From Bacteroidales bacterium (GTDB lineage: Bacteria; Bacteroidota; Bacteroidia; Bacteroidales; UBA1402), in contig JAQVXI010000004.1 of assembly GCA_028709215.1 (NCBI GenBank), positions 6,172 to 70,171 of the forward strand: 64,000 nucleotides of DNA, given 5' to 3'. Both the position numbers and the translations under genes were made by a program. A model generated the notes under the pieces. It saw nothing but the letters and a program-made list of their open reading frames with translations, made no database searches and was not told the origin of the DNA. Shown here piece after piece: positions 27,656-37,476 of the stretch (position 1 is its first letter; each line of letters starts with the position of its first letter).

Positions 27656-28396
27656 ATGACACTACTCGAACACATCGGCCTGTACAGCCTTTTAATGTAC
27701 AAAACCTTTTCCGTACCCCAACGATGGAAAATGTTCTTCAAGCAATTGTGGCTTGAAATAGAAAAATTGGGCGCCAACTCTCTTTCCATCACCTTGATTA
27801 TTTCCGTTTTTATGGGTGCAGTCATGACGATGCAAACCCAAATGAACACCGAAAATCCATTGCTACCAAGCTATACCACCGGCCTGGTCACACGAGATAC
27901 GCTGCTGCTTGAGTTTTGCTCCAGCATCTTATCCCTTATCCTGGCGGGCAAAGTCGGTTCAAACATCGCCTCGGAGATCGGCACGATGCGCATTTCAGAA
28001 CAAATAGACGCCATGGAAATCATGGGTGTAAACAGCGCAAACTTCCTGATTCTACCCAAGATTGTCGCCTTTATGATTTTCATCCCGTTTCTTGTCATCT
28101 ACAGTATGTTTTTTGGCCTTCTGGGTGGTTATTTTATCAGCTTGTTTACAGACCTCATCACGCCCTCTACATACATCTATGGCATACAGTATTGGTTTAT
28201 CTCCTGGTATATCTATTATTCCCTGATCAAATCGGTTATTTTCGCATTCATCATTGCATCCGTTGCCTCCTACTATGGATACCACGCCTATGGGGGAGCA
28301 CTGGATGTTGGAAAAGCCAGCACCCATGCAGTCGTAAACAGCAGTGTGCTGATTTTGATGTTTAATGTCGTTTTAACAAAACTGCTACTGGCATGA
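27656..28396 (+). CDS. mlaE: MlaE-family lipid ABC transporter permease
   Basis: 246 residues from the ATG at 27656 (MTLLEHIGLYSLLMYKTF). A longer open frame upstream would read through the promoter. The family blocks ITLIISVFMGAVMTMQTQ, LAGKVGSNIASEIGTMRISEQIDAMEIMG and a multi-spanning C-terminal half are present. MlaE is the inner-membrane permease of the pathway that moves phospholipids between the outer and inner membranes. Its ATGA overlap with the next gene shows translational coupling with the ATPase. No mlaD follows within the window. Confidence 0.92.
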   Translation: MTLLEHIGLYSLLMYKTFSVPQRWKMFFKQLWLEIEKLGANSLSITLIISVFMGAVMTMQTQMNTENPLLPSYTTGLVTRDTLLLEFCSSILSLILAGKVGSNIASEIGTMRISEQIDAMEIMGVNSANFLILPKIVAFMIFIPFLVIYSMFFGLLGGYFISLFTDLITPSTYIYGIQYWFISWYIYYSLIKSVIFAFIIASVASYYGYHAYGGALDVGKASTHAVVNSSVLILMFNVVLTKLLLA

Positions 28397-29133
28397 TTCA
28401 AATAGAAAATATCCAAAAAACGTTTGGCTCAAACAGGGTGTTAAAAGGAATCACCAGCACCTTTGAAACCGGCAAGACCAACCTGATTATCGGCCAAAGC
28501 GGATCGGGAAAAACCGTGCTGCTCAAATGCATCATCGGCTTATTAAATCCGGATGAGGGAGACATTTTATACGATCAACGCCCCTTATCCGAAATGGACA
28601 AAAACACCCGTACTCAATTGCGTACAGAAATGGGTGTTCTCTTTCAGGGATCGGCGCTTTTCGATTCGATGTCGGTCATTGACAACGTCCTTTTTCCACT
28701 GCGCATGTTTTCGCCACTCAACGAGAAAGCACAACGAGACCGGGCACTGTACTGTCTGGATCGTGTCGGACTTCAAGGGAAAGAGACGCTATTCCCCTCC
28801 GAAATTAGTGGCGGAATGCAAAAGAGGGCAGCCATTGCACGCGCCATTGCACTCAATCCAAAATACCTGTTTTGCGACGAACCCAATTCCGGACTGGATC
28901 CGTTGACCTCGATCAAAATCGATGAACTGATCACCGATATCACCCGTGAATTTCAAATGACAACCATCATCAATACCCACGACATGAATTCGGTTCGTAC
29001 CATGGGGGAAAACATCGTGTTTATTCACCAAGGCGAAAAAGACTGGGAAGGCCATATGGACGAAATCGACCGTTCACCTCAGTCCAAACTACACGAATTT
29101 ATTTACGCAGGCTATGCCCAATCAAAACGATGA
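28393..29133 (+). CDS. mlaF: MlaF-family lipid ABC transporter ATPase
   Basis: 246 residues. Walker A is GQSGSGKTVLLK (about residues 35-46), the signature ISGGMQKRAAIARAIAL (about 137) and Walker B YLFCDEPNSGLDP (about 158). The SGGMQKR form is typical of MlaF/TTG2 ATPases. It supplies energy for MlaE. The start overlaps the mlaE stop by four bases; xthA starts five bases after the stop. Confidence 0.93.
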   Translation: MIQIENIQKTFGSNRVLKGITSTFETGKTNLIIGQSGSGKTVLLKCIIGLLNPDEGDILYDQRPLSEMDKNTRTQLRTEMGVLFQGSALFDSMSVIDNVLFPLRMFSPLNEKAQRDRALYCLDRVGLQGKETLFPSEISGGMQKRAAIARAIALNPKYLFCDEPNSGLDPLTSIKIDELITDITREFQMTTIINTHDMNSVRTMGENIVFIHQGEKDWEGHMDEIDRSPQSKLHEFIYAGYAQSKR

Positions 29134-29137
29134 AACG

Positions 29138-29905
29138 ATGAAAATTATATCTTACAACCTAAATGGGGTTCGATCCGCCTTAAACAAGGGGTTGACCGAC
29201 TTTTTACACGAAACCAATGCGGACGTCGTCTGCTTTCAGGAAACCAAGGCCCAACCCGAGCAAATCGATCGGGAAGCTTTTGCTGCCATCGGGTACACAC
29301 ATTGTCATTGCCATTCGGCGGAAAAAAAAGGCTACAGTGGCGTGGCGATCCTATCCAAAACGGCGCCCGATCGCGTCGTTGTGGGCATGAACAATCCCCT
29401 CTACGATCGTGAAGGGCGCGTGATCCGGGCAGATTTTGGAGACTTGAGCATTATGTCCGTATATGTGCCTTCCGGGAGTATGGGTAGTGCCCGACAAGAC
29501 TTTAAAATGGACTTCCTAGAGGCCTTTTTACCCTTTCTAAACGAACTGCGAAAAGAACGCCCCAAATTATTGGTCTGTGGCGATTTCAATATTTGCCACA
29601 AACCCATTGACATACACCACCCGGAGAAACACACCAACGTATCGGGTTTTTTACCCGAAGAACGCGCATGGTTCGATCGCATCATCGATTCCGGATTTGT
29701 AGATACATTCCGTGAATTTGATGTACGACCCGACCAGTATTCTTGGTGGAATTATCGTACCTATGCCCGCAGTAAAAATTTGGGTTGGCGCATAGACTAT
29801 CATTTGGTCACCGAGGAATTAAGGCCTCAATTGATTCATGCGGAAATCCGATCGGATGCCGTGCATTCCGATCATTGTCCGGTATCCGCTGAGCTGAGCG
29901 TATGA
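29138..29905 (+). CDS. xthA: Exodeoxyribonuclease III
   Basis: 255 residues starting MKIISYNLNGVRSALNKG, the usual opening of bacterial ExoIII/AP endonucleases. Catalytic blocks seen are CFQETKAQPEQ (metal-binding Glu), SVYVPSG, CGDFNICHKPIDIH, and the C-terminal HSDHCPV. It cuts at abasic sites and degrades 3' ends in base-excision repair. The ATG at 29138 fits the family better than one at 29114. It shares an apparent operon with mlaEF and overlaps the histidine kinase by four bases. Confidence 0.95.
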   Translation: MKIISYNLNGVRSALNKGLTDFLHETNADVVCFQETKAQPEQIDREAFAAIGYTHCHCHSAEKKGYSGVAILSKTAPDRVVVGMNNPLYDREGRVIRADFGDLSIMSVYVPSGSMGSARQDFKMDFLEAFLPFLNELRKERPKLLVCGDFNICHKPIDIHHPEKHTNVSGFLPEERAWFDRIIDSGFVDTFREFDVRPDQYSWWNYRTYARSKNLGWRIDYHLVTEELRPQLIHAEIRSDAVHSDHCPVSAELSV

Positions 29906-31068
29906 GCATCAAAAACGACACGACTTCAAAAGCAAGGCTGCTCTTTTTTATTGTAGCAGCAGTCCTTACCGTAGCTTCGACCCTTTTTTCCAATCGGCTT
30001 GCCAAAGATCTGGCCACCGAAGAAAAAAAGAAAATTGAACTGTGGGCAGAAGCCGTTCGTTTGTTTGTTGCCGAAAATGACGAAACGGTCACCATGGATT
30101 ATACCCTTATACTAAGCGTCATCGAGGGCAACACCAACATTCCTGTTATTCTAATGGATGAACAGAACAATGTTCTGGAGCACAATAATCTCGACATTGA
30201 CACCGGTGACAGCATTGCGTTCAACAAACGAGTCCAGAAAATCATCAACAAACAACAACTGATTGAAATAAGGATCACGGACGAGATCACTCAATACGTA
30301 TATTACGATGACTCCGGTCTCCTTCGAAAGTTAACGTACTTCCCGTTTATTCAGTTGTCGGTCATGTTTATCTTTCTGCTCGTAACCGTCTATGCCCTGA
30401 ACACATCCAAACGTGCCGAACAAGACAAAGTCTGGGTAGGACTTTCCAAAGAAACTGCCCACCAGCTGGGCACCCCGATATCTTCACTCATGGCCTGGGT
30501 TGATTTGCTCAAATTAAAAGACGTTGATCCGGATTTGCTGAAAGAGATCGCCAAAGATACCGAACGACTAAGCACCATTGCCGAGCGATTCTCCAAGATC
30601 GGATCCAAATCCAGCCTCGCTGCCGAACCACTTGAGCCGGCATTAAACAACGCAGTACGTTACATCCAAAATCGGAGTTCCAAGCGCATTCGTTTCCAAA
30701 CAGACATTCAAGAGGCGATGCCAACGGTTCATCTAAACATTCCCTTGTTTGAATGGGTCATCGAAAATCTATGCAAAAATGCCATCGATGCGATGGATGC
30801 GGACGGACTCATATCCATTTCAGCCCAATTGGAAGGCAAACACGCAATCATCGATGTACGCGATACCGGAAAAGGGATCCCCAAAAAACAGTTTAAAACG
30901 GTTTTTAAGCCCGGCTATACCACCAAGGCCCGCGGGTGGGGCCTTGGCTTATCGTTGGTCAAACGCATCATTGAGTCCAACCACAACGGGAAAATTTACG
31001 TAAAAAATTCCGAGTTGGGTAAAGGAACGACCTTTCGCATTCTATTACCGGTCGATCAATCGAAGTAA
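29902..31068 (+). CDS. Membrane sensor histidine kinase
   Basis: 388 residues. Two membrane helices (about residues 11-30 and 147-166) enclose a short periplasmic sensor of about 115 residues. The H-box is GLSKETAHQLGTP with H187, the N-box NLCKNAIDAM is near 297, and the G-boxes DTGKGIP and GWGLGLSLVKR are near the end. There is no HAMP domain and no response-regulator gene next to it. It is the last gene of the mlaE-mlaF-xthA set and overlaps the end of the convergent DUF2264 gene by 13 bases. The signal sensed cannot be inferred. Confidence 0.92.
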   Translation: MSIKNDTTSKARLLFFIVAAVLTVASTLFSNRLAKDLATEEKKKIELWAEAVRLFVAENDETVTMDYTLILSVIEGNTNIPVILMDEQNNVLEHNNLDIDTGDSIAFNKRVQKIINKQQLIEIRITDEITQYVYYDDSGLLRKLTYFPFIQLSVMFIFLLVTVYALNTSKRAEQDKVWVGLSKETAHQLGTPISSLMAWVDLLKLKDVDPDLLKEIAKDTERLSTIAERFSKIGSKSSLAAEPLEPALNNAVRYIQNRSSKRIRFQTDIQEAMPTVHLNIPLFEWVIENLCKNAIDAMDADGLISISAQLEGKHAIIDVRDTGKGIPKKQFKTVFKPGYTTKARGWGLGLSLVKRIIESNHNGKIYVKNSELGKGTTFRILLPVDQSK

Positions 31069-33068
31069 ACAACGTATTCCTTTCCGTTTTGACAAGACAC
31101 ACGAACAGTACGTTGATCCGCTGAGATTGAAATCGATTGAATCGGATTCTTTTTTTGGATGCGTTTCCATCGGTTCTGCATTTGCCAGAGCTGTACCGTG
31201 ACCAATATGCGGCTTCCCTCGATACGCTCTTCCAGATTCAAAACGACCGCTTCGGGGCGAACAGGATGCAAATCCCGAGTCGAAACAGCTTCAACAGATC
31301 CGGACCATCCCGAAGACGGGAGCAAAGCCAATTCATGTGTACCATTCCGTATGGAGGCTGCCTGCAATCCATTACACTCAAAGCGACGCATGCGCATCGG
31401 AATATGTTCCATGATCGGCAGTGCATAGTGTCCATAGCGAATGGTCACCGGTTCCGGACTGTGCACCTTATCCACGCGTATAACGCCATCCTCAAACGGA
31501 ATATCGGCGAGTTCAAATCGAATGTTTGGATTGGTTTCCAACACAGCATCGCGTCGATACACGCCGTTCTCAAACGAACGAAACGTATACAAACGAAGCA
31601 CTTCCCAGTCTTCTTTTGAGTTTCTAACGGCATAATTCATAGAAACCGCTCCGTTTTTGTCATCAGCCAGCCAGGGAAACTCCGTGTGATAGGCCAGTTT
31701 GTTGTAGTTTTCACTACTTCGGAACTTTTGCCAATCCCTGGCAACCGATTCGTGGCACCAGGACCGGATCTCTGAACCACCCACATTCGGATAATTCGTA
31801 ATCATCAGGTTGGTCTCCGGCTCAAATCGATTGTATACCTTATTTTTCTCCATTTCGTGATCCCACGCTCCGTTGTTTTCTACAGAAGTCCAAAAGGGAT
31901 GCGATTCGGGCAAAAGCAACGTAAAGAAGACTTTCCCCATCCAATACACACTTCCTCTACAGCTGTAAATCTGCACAGCCGGTTCGAAAGGTCCATAAAA
32001 TCCAAGCGAGGGCACCCGATCCTGTAGAAAATCAGGATGCTGTAAAAACTGGAGCAAAGTAGCGGAGGATATGCGACGATACCAACCAAAATTGAGATCC
32101 TGTCGATCGGAGAATCCGAGCATAGGAAATGGGGCGACGGAGGCAAAACGATACGATATGCTGCGTCCCCACATATTCATTTGCCCCTTTTTATTGTACA
32201 GATAGGGGTATGAATCCAACATCTCAAGCAAATTGGAACGAAAGGCATCTGCAGCGACCGGATCAATCTCATCACCATACCATTCCGCCCAAAGAGGGCC
32301 ATACAGCTGAAACGCCCACATACTGTAATAATCATAGGCCGGCGCATCATTGTACCAACCTCCTCCTCTATAAAAAGCCAATGCCTTGTCGATGTTCTCC
32401 TTCAAAACACGTTCATCCACGGCATCGTATCCTTTGTCCCGAAAGAAACTCAATACGAAGATATTGAAGAAGCGCCAGTTGGAGTTTACGGTAGGACCGT
32501 TCCCATAACTGATCATGGTTGCAGCCAATGCATCCTTTTGTTCCTGTGTCATCGGATCCCACAACAAATCCGGTATCATGGACAAAGAGATGGCCAACGC
32601 TCCAAACTCAACCAACGTTTGAGAAGCGCCGCGATTGCCTCTAAGGGGAATAAACAAAGGACTCCCGGGCTGTATCAATTGGAGCAACTGATGCTGATAG
32701 TAATCCAATACGCGCATCCCGTTCATTTCCAGATCCGGATTTTCACGTAATAAAGGTGCTGCGATAAAAAGGGTTCTGCTCAAACCCTCCAATCGTTCCA
32801 CTGGACGTTGGTCGTCACGCGTTGGGTACGTTTTGTCAAATTGCTTGGGAAACTGCATGGGATCGTCCAGCTTAGTGACATAGCTAAAAGCCCCCTCCAA
32901 CAAATATTGAGCGGCATCCACCCAATGCTGTCGCGTCATTCCTGAATAGGGACTGGTTTTAAAATCCGGATTCTTAATCGTAAACACGTTTTCGTCAGTC
33001 GAATCCTTACCAAAAGCAGTTAAAACGGAACAAAAAAAGAACAGTAAAAGGACTTGATTATTTTTCAT
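31056..33068 (-). CDS. Secreted DUF2264-family protein
   Basis: 670 residues from the ATG at 33068, with a signal peptide (QVLLLFFFCSVLTAFG). The DUF2264 domain fills most of the first 400 residues; recognisable blocks are RQHWVDAAQYLLEG, DQRPVERLEGLSRTLF and GGGWYNDAPAYDYYSMWAF. A beta-rich C-terminal part follows. DUF2264 proteins have an alpha/alpha-barrel look and occur in polysaccharide-use loci, where they are suspected glycan hydrolases or lyases; no activity is assigned here. No SusCD pair is nearby. It has its own promoter, placed in the rpoC terminator. Confidence 0.82.
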   Translation of the reverse strand: MKNNQVLLLFFFCSVLTAFGKDSTDENVFTIKNPDFKTSPYSGMTRQHWVDAAQYLLEGAFSYVTKLDDPMQFPKQFDKTYPTRDDQRPVERLEGLSRTLFIAAPLLRENPDLEMNGMRVLDYYQHQLLQLIQPGSPLFIPLRGNRGASQTLVEFGALAISLSMIPDLLWDPMTQEQKDALAATMISYGNGPTVNSNWRFFNIFVLSFFRDKGYDAVDERVLKENIDKALAFYRGGGWYNDAPAYDYYSMWAFQLYGPLWAEWYGDEIDPVAADAFRSNLLEMLDSYPYLYNKKGQMNMWGRSISYRFASVAPFPMLGFSDRQDLNFGWYRRISSATLLQFLQHPDFLQDRVPSLGFYGPFEPAVQIYSCRGSVYWMGKVFFTLLLPESHPFWTSVENNGAWDHEMEKNKVYNRFEPETNLMITNYPNVGGSEIRSWCHESVARDWQKFRSSENYNKLAYHTEFPWLADDKNGAVSMNYAVRNSKEDWEVLRLYTFRSFENGVYRRDAVLETNPNIRFELADIPFEDGVIRVDKVHSPEPVTIRYGHYALPIMEHIPMRMRRFECNGLQAASIRNGTHELALLPSSGWSGSVEAVSTRDLHPVRPEAVVLNLEERIEGSRILVTVQLWQMQNRWKRIQKKNPIQSISISADQRTVRVSCQNGKEYVVYFD

Positions 33069-33090
33069 GAGATTTTTGGTATGATACGGG

Positions 33091-33122
33091 CAAAAATACA
33101 AAAAAAGAGAAGGCCTGACAAA
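33091..33122 (-). promoter_or_regulatory. Promoter of the DUF2264 gene, embedded in the rpoC terminator
   Basis: On the minus strand: TTTG (complement of 33119-33122), 20 bases, TATTTTTG (complement of 33091-33098). The -33 element is in the loop of the rpoC terminator hairpin and the spacer holds its T-run. Confidence 0.7.
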
Positions 33123-33131
33123 CGCCAGGCC
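33100..33131 (-). terminator. Rho-independent terminator of the rpoBC operon
   Basis: On the minus strand GGCCTG and CAGGCC form the stem around GCGTTTGT, and TTCTC plus seven T follow. It is 31 bases after the rpoC stop. Confidence 0.82.
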
Positions 33132-33161
33132 CTCCCTCTATTGAGTTTTCAAGAACTTTCT

Positions 33162-36100
33162 TTATGCCAATTCATCGTAGGTTTCTTCAAAATCGGCTAC
33201 GGTCTTCCGTCCGGAGTTTATTCGATCGAAATCATCCTTTGAACCAACAATCAATTTATCAAATTCACGTTGTCCGGTTCCTGCAGGAATTAAATGCCCA
33301 CAAATGACATTTTCCTTGAGACCTTCCAAGCGATCCACCTTGCCTTGAATGGCTGCTTCATTCAGCACTTTTGTCGTTTCCTGGAAGGAAGCGGCTGACA
33401 TGAAGCTATTGATTTGCAAGGCAGCTCGGGTAATCCCCTGAAGAATCTGATTGGAAGTCGCAGGAATTGCATCCCGAACTTCAACCAACTTCAGGTCACG
33501 ACGTTTGAGTGACGAATTTTCATCTCTCAACTTACGTGCTGTAACAATCATACCCGGTTTCAGGTTGTTTGAATCACCCGAATCCAACACGACCTTTTTG
33601 TCCCAAATACGATCGTTCTCTTCGGCAAATTCATTCTTATCAACGACCTGTTGCTCCAGAAAACGCGTATCTCCTGCATCAACGATTTCAACTTTACGCA
33701 TCATTTGACGTACAATGACTTCAAAATGCTTGTCGTTAATTTTTACCCCCTGCAAGCGATAAACATCCTGAACCTCGTTCACGATATACTCCTGAACAGC
33801 AGTAGGTCCCTTGATCGCAAGAATATCGGAAGGAGTGATCACACCATCCGAAAGTGGTGTACCCGCTTTGACAAAATCATTCACCTGAACCAAGACTTGC
33901 TTGGAAAGCGGAACAAGATACTTCTTTACCTCTCCCGTTTTGGAATGAATGACAATTTCACGGTTTCCACGCTTCACGCGACCCAATTCCATGACCTCGC
34001 CGTCAATTTCAGAGACAACCGCCGGATTGGATGGGTTTCTTGCTTCAAACATTTCTGTGACACGAGGCAAACCACCGGTGATGTCACCTGCTTTGGCTAC
34101 AGCACGCGGTATCTTGACCAAAATTTGACCCGCCTCGATGCGCTCTCCGTCTTCTTTCAACAAGTGCGCGCCTGCAGGCAAGTTATACGTACGCAAACGT
34201 TCGCCATCGTTGCTGATTACGTGGATGGCAGGAACTTTTGTACGATCCTTCGGTTCAATGATAATCTTCTCTTTCAATTTGGTGGTATCGTCTGTATAGG
34301 ACTGATACGTTACACCTTCTTCGATAAATTCAAACTCGAGCTTACCGGATTGTTCAGAGATGATGGCAGCATTGTATGCATCCCAATCACAGACTTTGTC
34401 TCCCTTGGCGACCTTATCACCCGGGTTGAAATATAATTTTGATCCGTACGGTATGTTCTGAGTCGTCAAAACAACCTTGGTTACCGGTTCAATCATTCTT
34501 AATTCACCATAACGCCCCACAACAATCTGAGTCATCCTACCCGAATCGTCTTTGACCGCTACGGTACGAAGTTCATCAATCTCAAGAATGGCATCGTGTT
34601 GCGCAACAATGGACGAACTTGCCTTAACGTTACCGGCAACCCCCCCTACGTGGAACGTACGCAGCGTTAACTGAGTACCCGGTTCACCAATCGACTGAGC
34701 AGCAATGACACCAACGGCTTCGCCTTTGTTGACAATCTTGCCCGTTGAAAGGTTACGTCCGTAACACTTGGAACAAACCCCCTTCTTGGATTCACACGTT
34801 AATACAGACCGGATTTCTACACGTTCGATGGGTGAAGCCTGAATCTTTTCAGCAACAGATTCCGTAATCTCCTGACCCGATTCAACCAGCAATTCGTTGG
34901 TTATCGGATGGTAGATATCATGCACAGAAACACGACCCAAAATGCGTTCGTAGAGTGTTGCCACTTTTTTAATTTCCGTTGCAACCAATCCGCGCAAGGT
35001 TCCACAGTCTTCTTCCGTAATGATGACATCGTGAGAAACATCGACCAGACGACGGGTCAAATACCCTGCATCCGCCGTTTTCAACGCCGTATCAGCAAGC
35101 CCCTTACGAGCACCGTGCGTAGAAATAAAGTACTCCAACACCGACAAACCTTCCTTGAAGTTGGACAAAATCGGATTTTCAATAACCTGACCGCCTTCGG
35201 CACCGGATTTCTGAGGCTTGGCCATCAAACCACGCATACCCGACAACTGACGAATCTGTTCTTTTGAACCACGGGCTCCGGAATCCAACATCATATAAAC
35301 CGAGTTGAATCCTTGATCGTCCGTCTCAAGTTGTTTCATCAAAATATTGGACAACTTGGTATTGACCGTTCCCCAAACATCAATGATTTTATTGTAACGT
35401 TCGTTGTTGGTGATGGCACCCATATTGTATTCCATCAAAATGGTATCGACTTCCTCGTACCCTTCTTTTACCAAAGACACTTTTTCTTCTGGAATAATCA
35501 CATCTTCAAGGTTGAAAGACAATCCTCCCTTAAAGGCCATAAAATATCCCAAATCCTTGATGTCATCAAGGAACTGAGCCGTACGTGCAACGCCACATTT
35601 TGCAATGATCTTACCAATGATGTCACGCAAGGACTTCTTGGTCAGAATTTCGTTGATGTATCCGACTTCTTCCGGCACAAATTCATTGACCATCACGCGA
35701 CCCACCGATGTTTCGATCAGTCGGATTACGGATTGGCCGTTTTCATCCAAATCCTTAACACGTACCTTAACCTTAGCGTGCAAGGTTACGTGTCCTTCGT
35801 TGTATGCAATGTTTGCTTCTTCAGCAGAATAGAAGGTAAGTCCTTCACCTTTTGCTCCAGACCGGAATTTGGATATATAATACAAGCCAAGAACCATGTC
35901 CTGTGAAGGAACGGTAATCGGAGCTCCATTTGCCGGATTCAAGATATTATGAGAAGCCAACATCAACATTTGAGCTTCCAAAACAGCCTCGTTGCCCAGT
36001 GGTAAATGTACAGCCATCTGGTCACCGTCAAAATCCGCATTAAATGCAGTACAAGACAATGGATGCAACTGTATGGCTTTACCTTCGATCATTTTGGGCT

Positions 36101-37448
36101 GGAATGCTTGAATACCCAAACGGTGAAGTGTCGGTGCACGGTTTAACAAGACCGGATGACCCTTCATTACGTACTCAAGAATATCCCAGACAACCGGATC
36201 TTTGCGATCTACGATTTTTTTGGCGGACTTGACTGTTTTTACAATGCCCCGCTCGATCAATTTTCGAATGACAAAGGGTTTGTACAATTCAGCAGCCATA
36301 TCTTTTGGAAGACCGCACTCGTGCATTTTCAGTTCGGGTCCTACGACGATTACCGAACGCGCAGAGTAGTCTACACGTTTACCCAACAAGTTTTGACGGA
36401 AACGTCCTTGTTTTCCTTTGAGCGAATCAGACAAGGATTTCAACGGACGGTTTGCATCTGTTTTGACTGCACTGGATTTGCGTGAGTTGTCAAACAATGA
36501 ATCCACAGATTCTTGTAACATACGTTTCTCGTTCCGCAAGATTACCTCGGGCGCCTTGATTTCTATCAATCGTTTCAAACGATTGTTGCGAATAATCACA
36601 CGACGATACAAATCATTCAAGTCAGAGGTGGCAAATCGTCCCCCATCCAATGGAACAAGCGGACGCAATTCGGGCGGAATGACCGGAACGATCTTAATGA
36701 TCATCCACTCCGGTTTGTTCCGATTCTTTGCTTGACGGAAAGATTCAACTACCTGCAAGCGTTTCAATGCTTCATTTTTACGCTGCATGGACGTATCGGT
36801 ACTGGCCCGATGTCTTAAATCAAAGGATAATTCATCCAGATTGATGCGTTGCAACAGATCATGAATGGCTTCAGCCCCCATCTTCGCAATAAACTTATTG
36901 GGGTCTGCATCGTCCAACAACTGATTGTCACGAGGCAGCGTATCCAACAAATCCAGATACTCTTCTTCGGTCAACAAATCATCTTTTTTGACCCCGTCTT
37001 CTTCCTTAACACCCGGTTGAATGACAACATAGCGTTCGTAGTAGATGACAGAATCCAATTTTTTTGTAGACAGTCCCAGTAAGTAACCAATTTTATTGGG
37101 CAACGAACGGAAATACCAAATATGTGCAACCGGTACAACCAATTGAATGTGTCCTGTACGCTCGCGACGAACTTTCTTCTCCGTAACTTCGACTCCGCAT
37201 CGATCGCAAACGATGCCCTTGTAACGAATACGCTTGTATTTTCCGCAATGACATTCGTAGTCTTTGACCGGACCAAAAATACGTTCACAAAACAGACCGT
37301 CACGTTCCGGTTTGTAGGTACGATAATTGATTGTTTCCGGCTTCAATACTTCGCCACTCGACATTTCGAGGATTTCCTCCGGAGAGGATAATCCAATCGA
37401 AATCTTCGAAAAATTGCTTTTTGCTTTTGTTTCTTTTCTAAAAGCCAT
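33162..37448 (-). CDS. rpoC: DNA-directed RNA polymerase subunit beta'
   Basis: 1428 residues, normal for Bacteroidetes. The N-terminal zinc ribbon (CHCG...CDRCG) is near residues 66-85. The catalytic [12 protein letters not shown] is near residues 468-479 with three Mg-binding Asp. The second cysteine set ([11 protein letters not shown]) is near residue 885. It forms the active centre with RpoB. It follows rpoB by 28 bases in the classic operon and ends at a strong terminator. Confidence 0.99.
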   Translation of the reverse strand: MAFRKETKAKSNFSKISIGLSSPEEILEMSSGEVLKPETINYRTYKPERDGLFCERIFGPVKDYECHCGKYKRIRYKGIVCDRCGVEVTEKKVRRERTGHIQLVVPVAHIWYFRSLPNKIGYLLGLSTKKLDSVIYYERYVVIQPGVKEEDGVKKDDLLTEEEYLDLLDTLPRDNQLLDDADPNKFIAKMGAEAIHDLLQRINLDELSFDLRHRASTDTSMQRKNEALKRLQVVESFRQAKNRNKPEWMIIKIVPVIPPELRPLVPLDGGRFATSDLNDLYRRVIIRNNRLKRLIEIKAPEVILRNEKRMLQESVDSLFDNSRKSSAVKTDANRPLKSLSDSLKGKQGRFRQNLLGKRVDYSARSVIVVGPELKMHECGLPKDMAAELYKPFVIRKLIERGIVKTVKSAKKIVDRKDPVVWDILEYVMKGHPVLLNRAPTLHRLGIQAFQPKMIEGKAIQLHPLSCTAFNADFDGDQMAVHLPLGNEAVLEAQMLMLASHNILNPANGAPITVPSQDMVLGLYYISKFRSGAKGEGLTFYSAEEANIAYNEGHVTLHAKVKVRVKDLDENGQSVIRLIETSVGRVMVNEFVPEEVGYINEILTKKSLRDIIGKIIAKCGVARTAQFLDDIKDLGYFMAFKGGLSFNLEDVIIPEEKVSLVKEGYEEVDTILMEYNMGAITNNERYNKIIDVWGTVNTKLSNILMKQLETDDQGFNSVYMMLDSGARGSKEQIRQLSGMRGLMAKPQKSGAEGGQVIENPILSNFKEGLSVLEYFISTHGARKGLADTALKTADAGYLTRRLVDVSHDVIITEEDCGTLRGLVATEIKKVATLYERILGRVSVHDIYHPITNELLVESGQEITESVAEKIQASPIERVEIRSVLTCESKKGVCSKCYGRNLSTGKIVNKGEAVGVIAAQSIGEPGTQLTLRTFHVGGVAGNVKASSSIVAQHDAILEIDELRTVAVKDDSGRMTQIVVGRYGELRMIEPVTKVVLTTQNIPYGSKLYFNPGDKVAKGDKVCDWDAYNAAIISEQSGKLEFEFIEEGVTYQSYTDDTTKLKEKIIIEPKDRTKVPAIHVISNDGERLRTYNLPAGAHLLKEDGERIEAGQILVKIPRAVAKAGDITGGLPRVTEMFEARNPSNPAVVSEIDGEVMELGRVKRGNREIVIHSKTGEVKKYLVPLSKQVLVQVNDFVKAGTPLSDGVITPSDILAIKGPTAVQEYIVNEVQDVYRLQGVKINDKHFEVIVRQMMRKVEIVDAGDTRFLEQQVVDKNEFAEENDRIWDKKVVLDSGDSNNLKPGMIVTARKLRDENSSLKRRDLKLVEVRDAIPATSNQILQGITRAALQINSFMSAASFQETTKVLNEAAIQGKVDRLEGLKENVICGHLIPAGTGQREFDKLIVGSKDDFDRINSGRKTVADFEETYDELA

Positions 37449-37476
37449 ATGGTGTATGAGATAAATGCGTTAGTAC

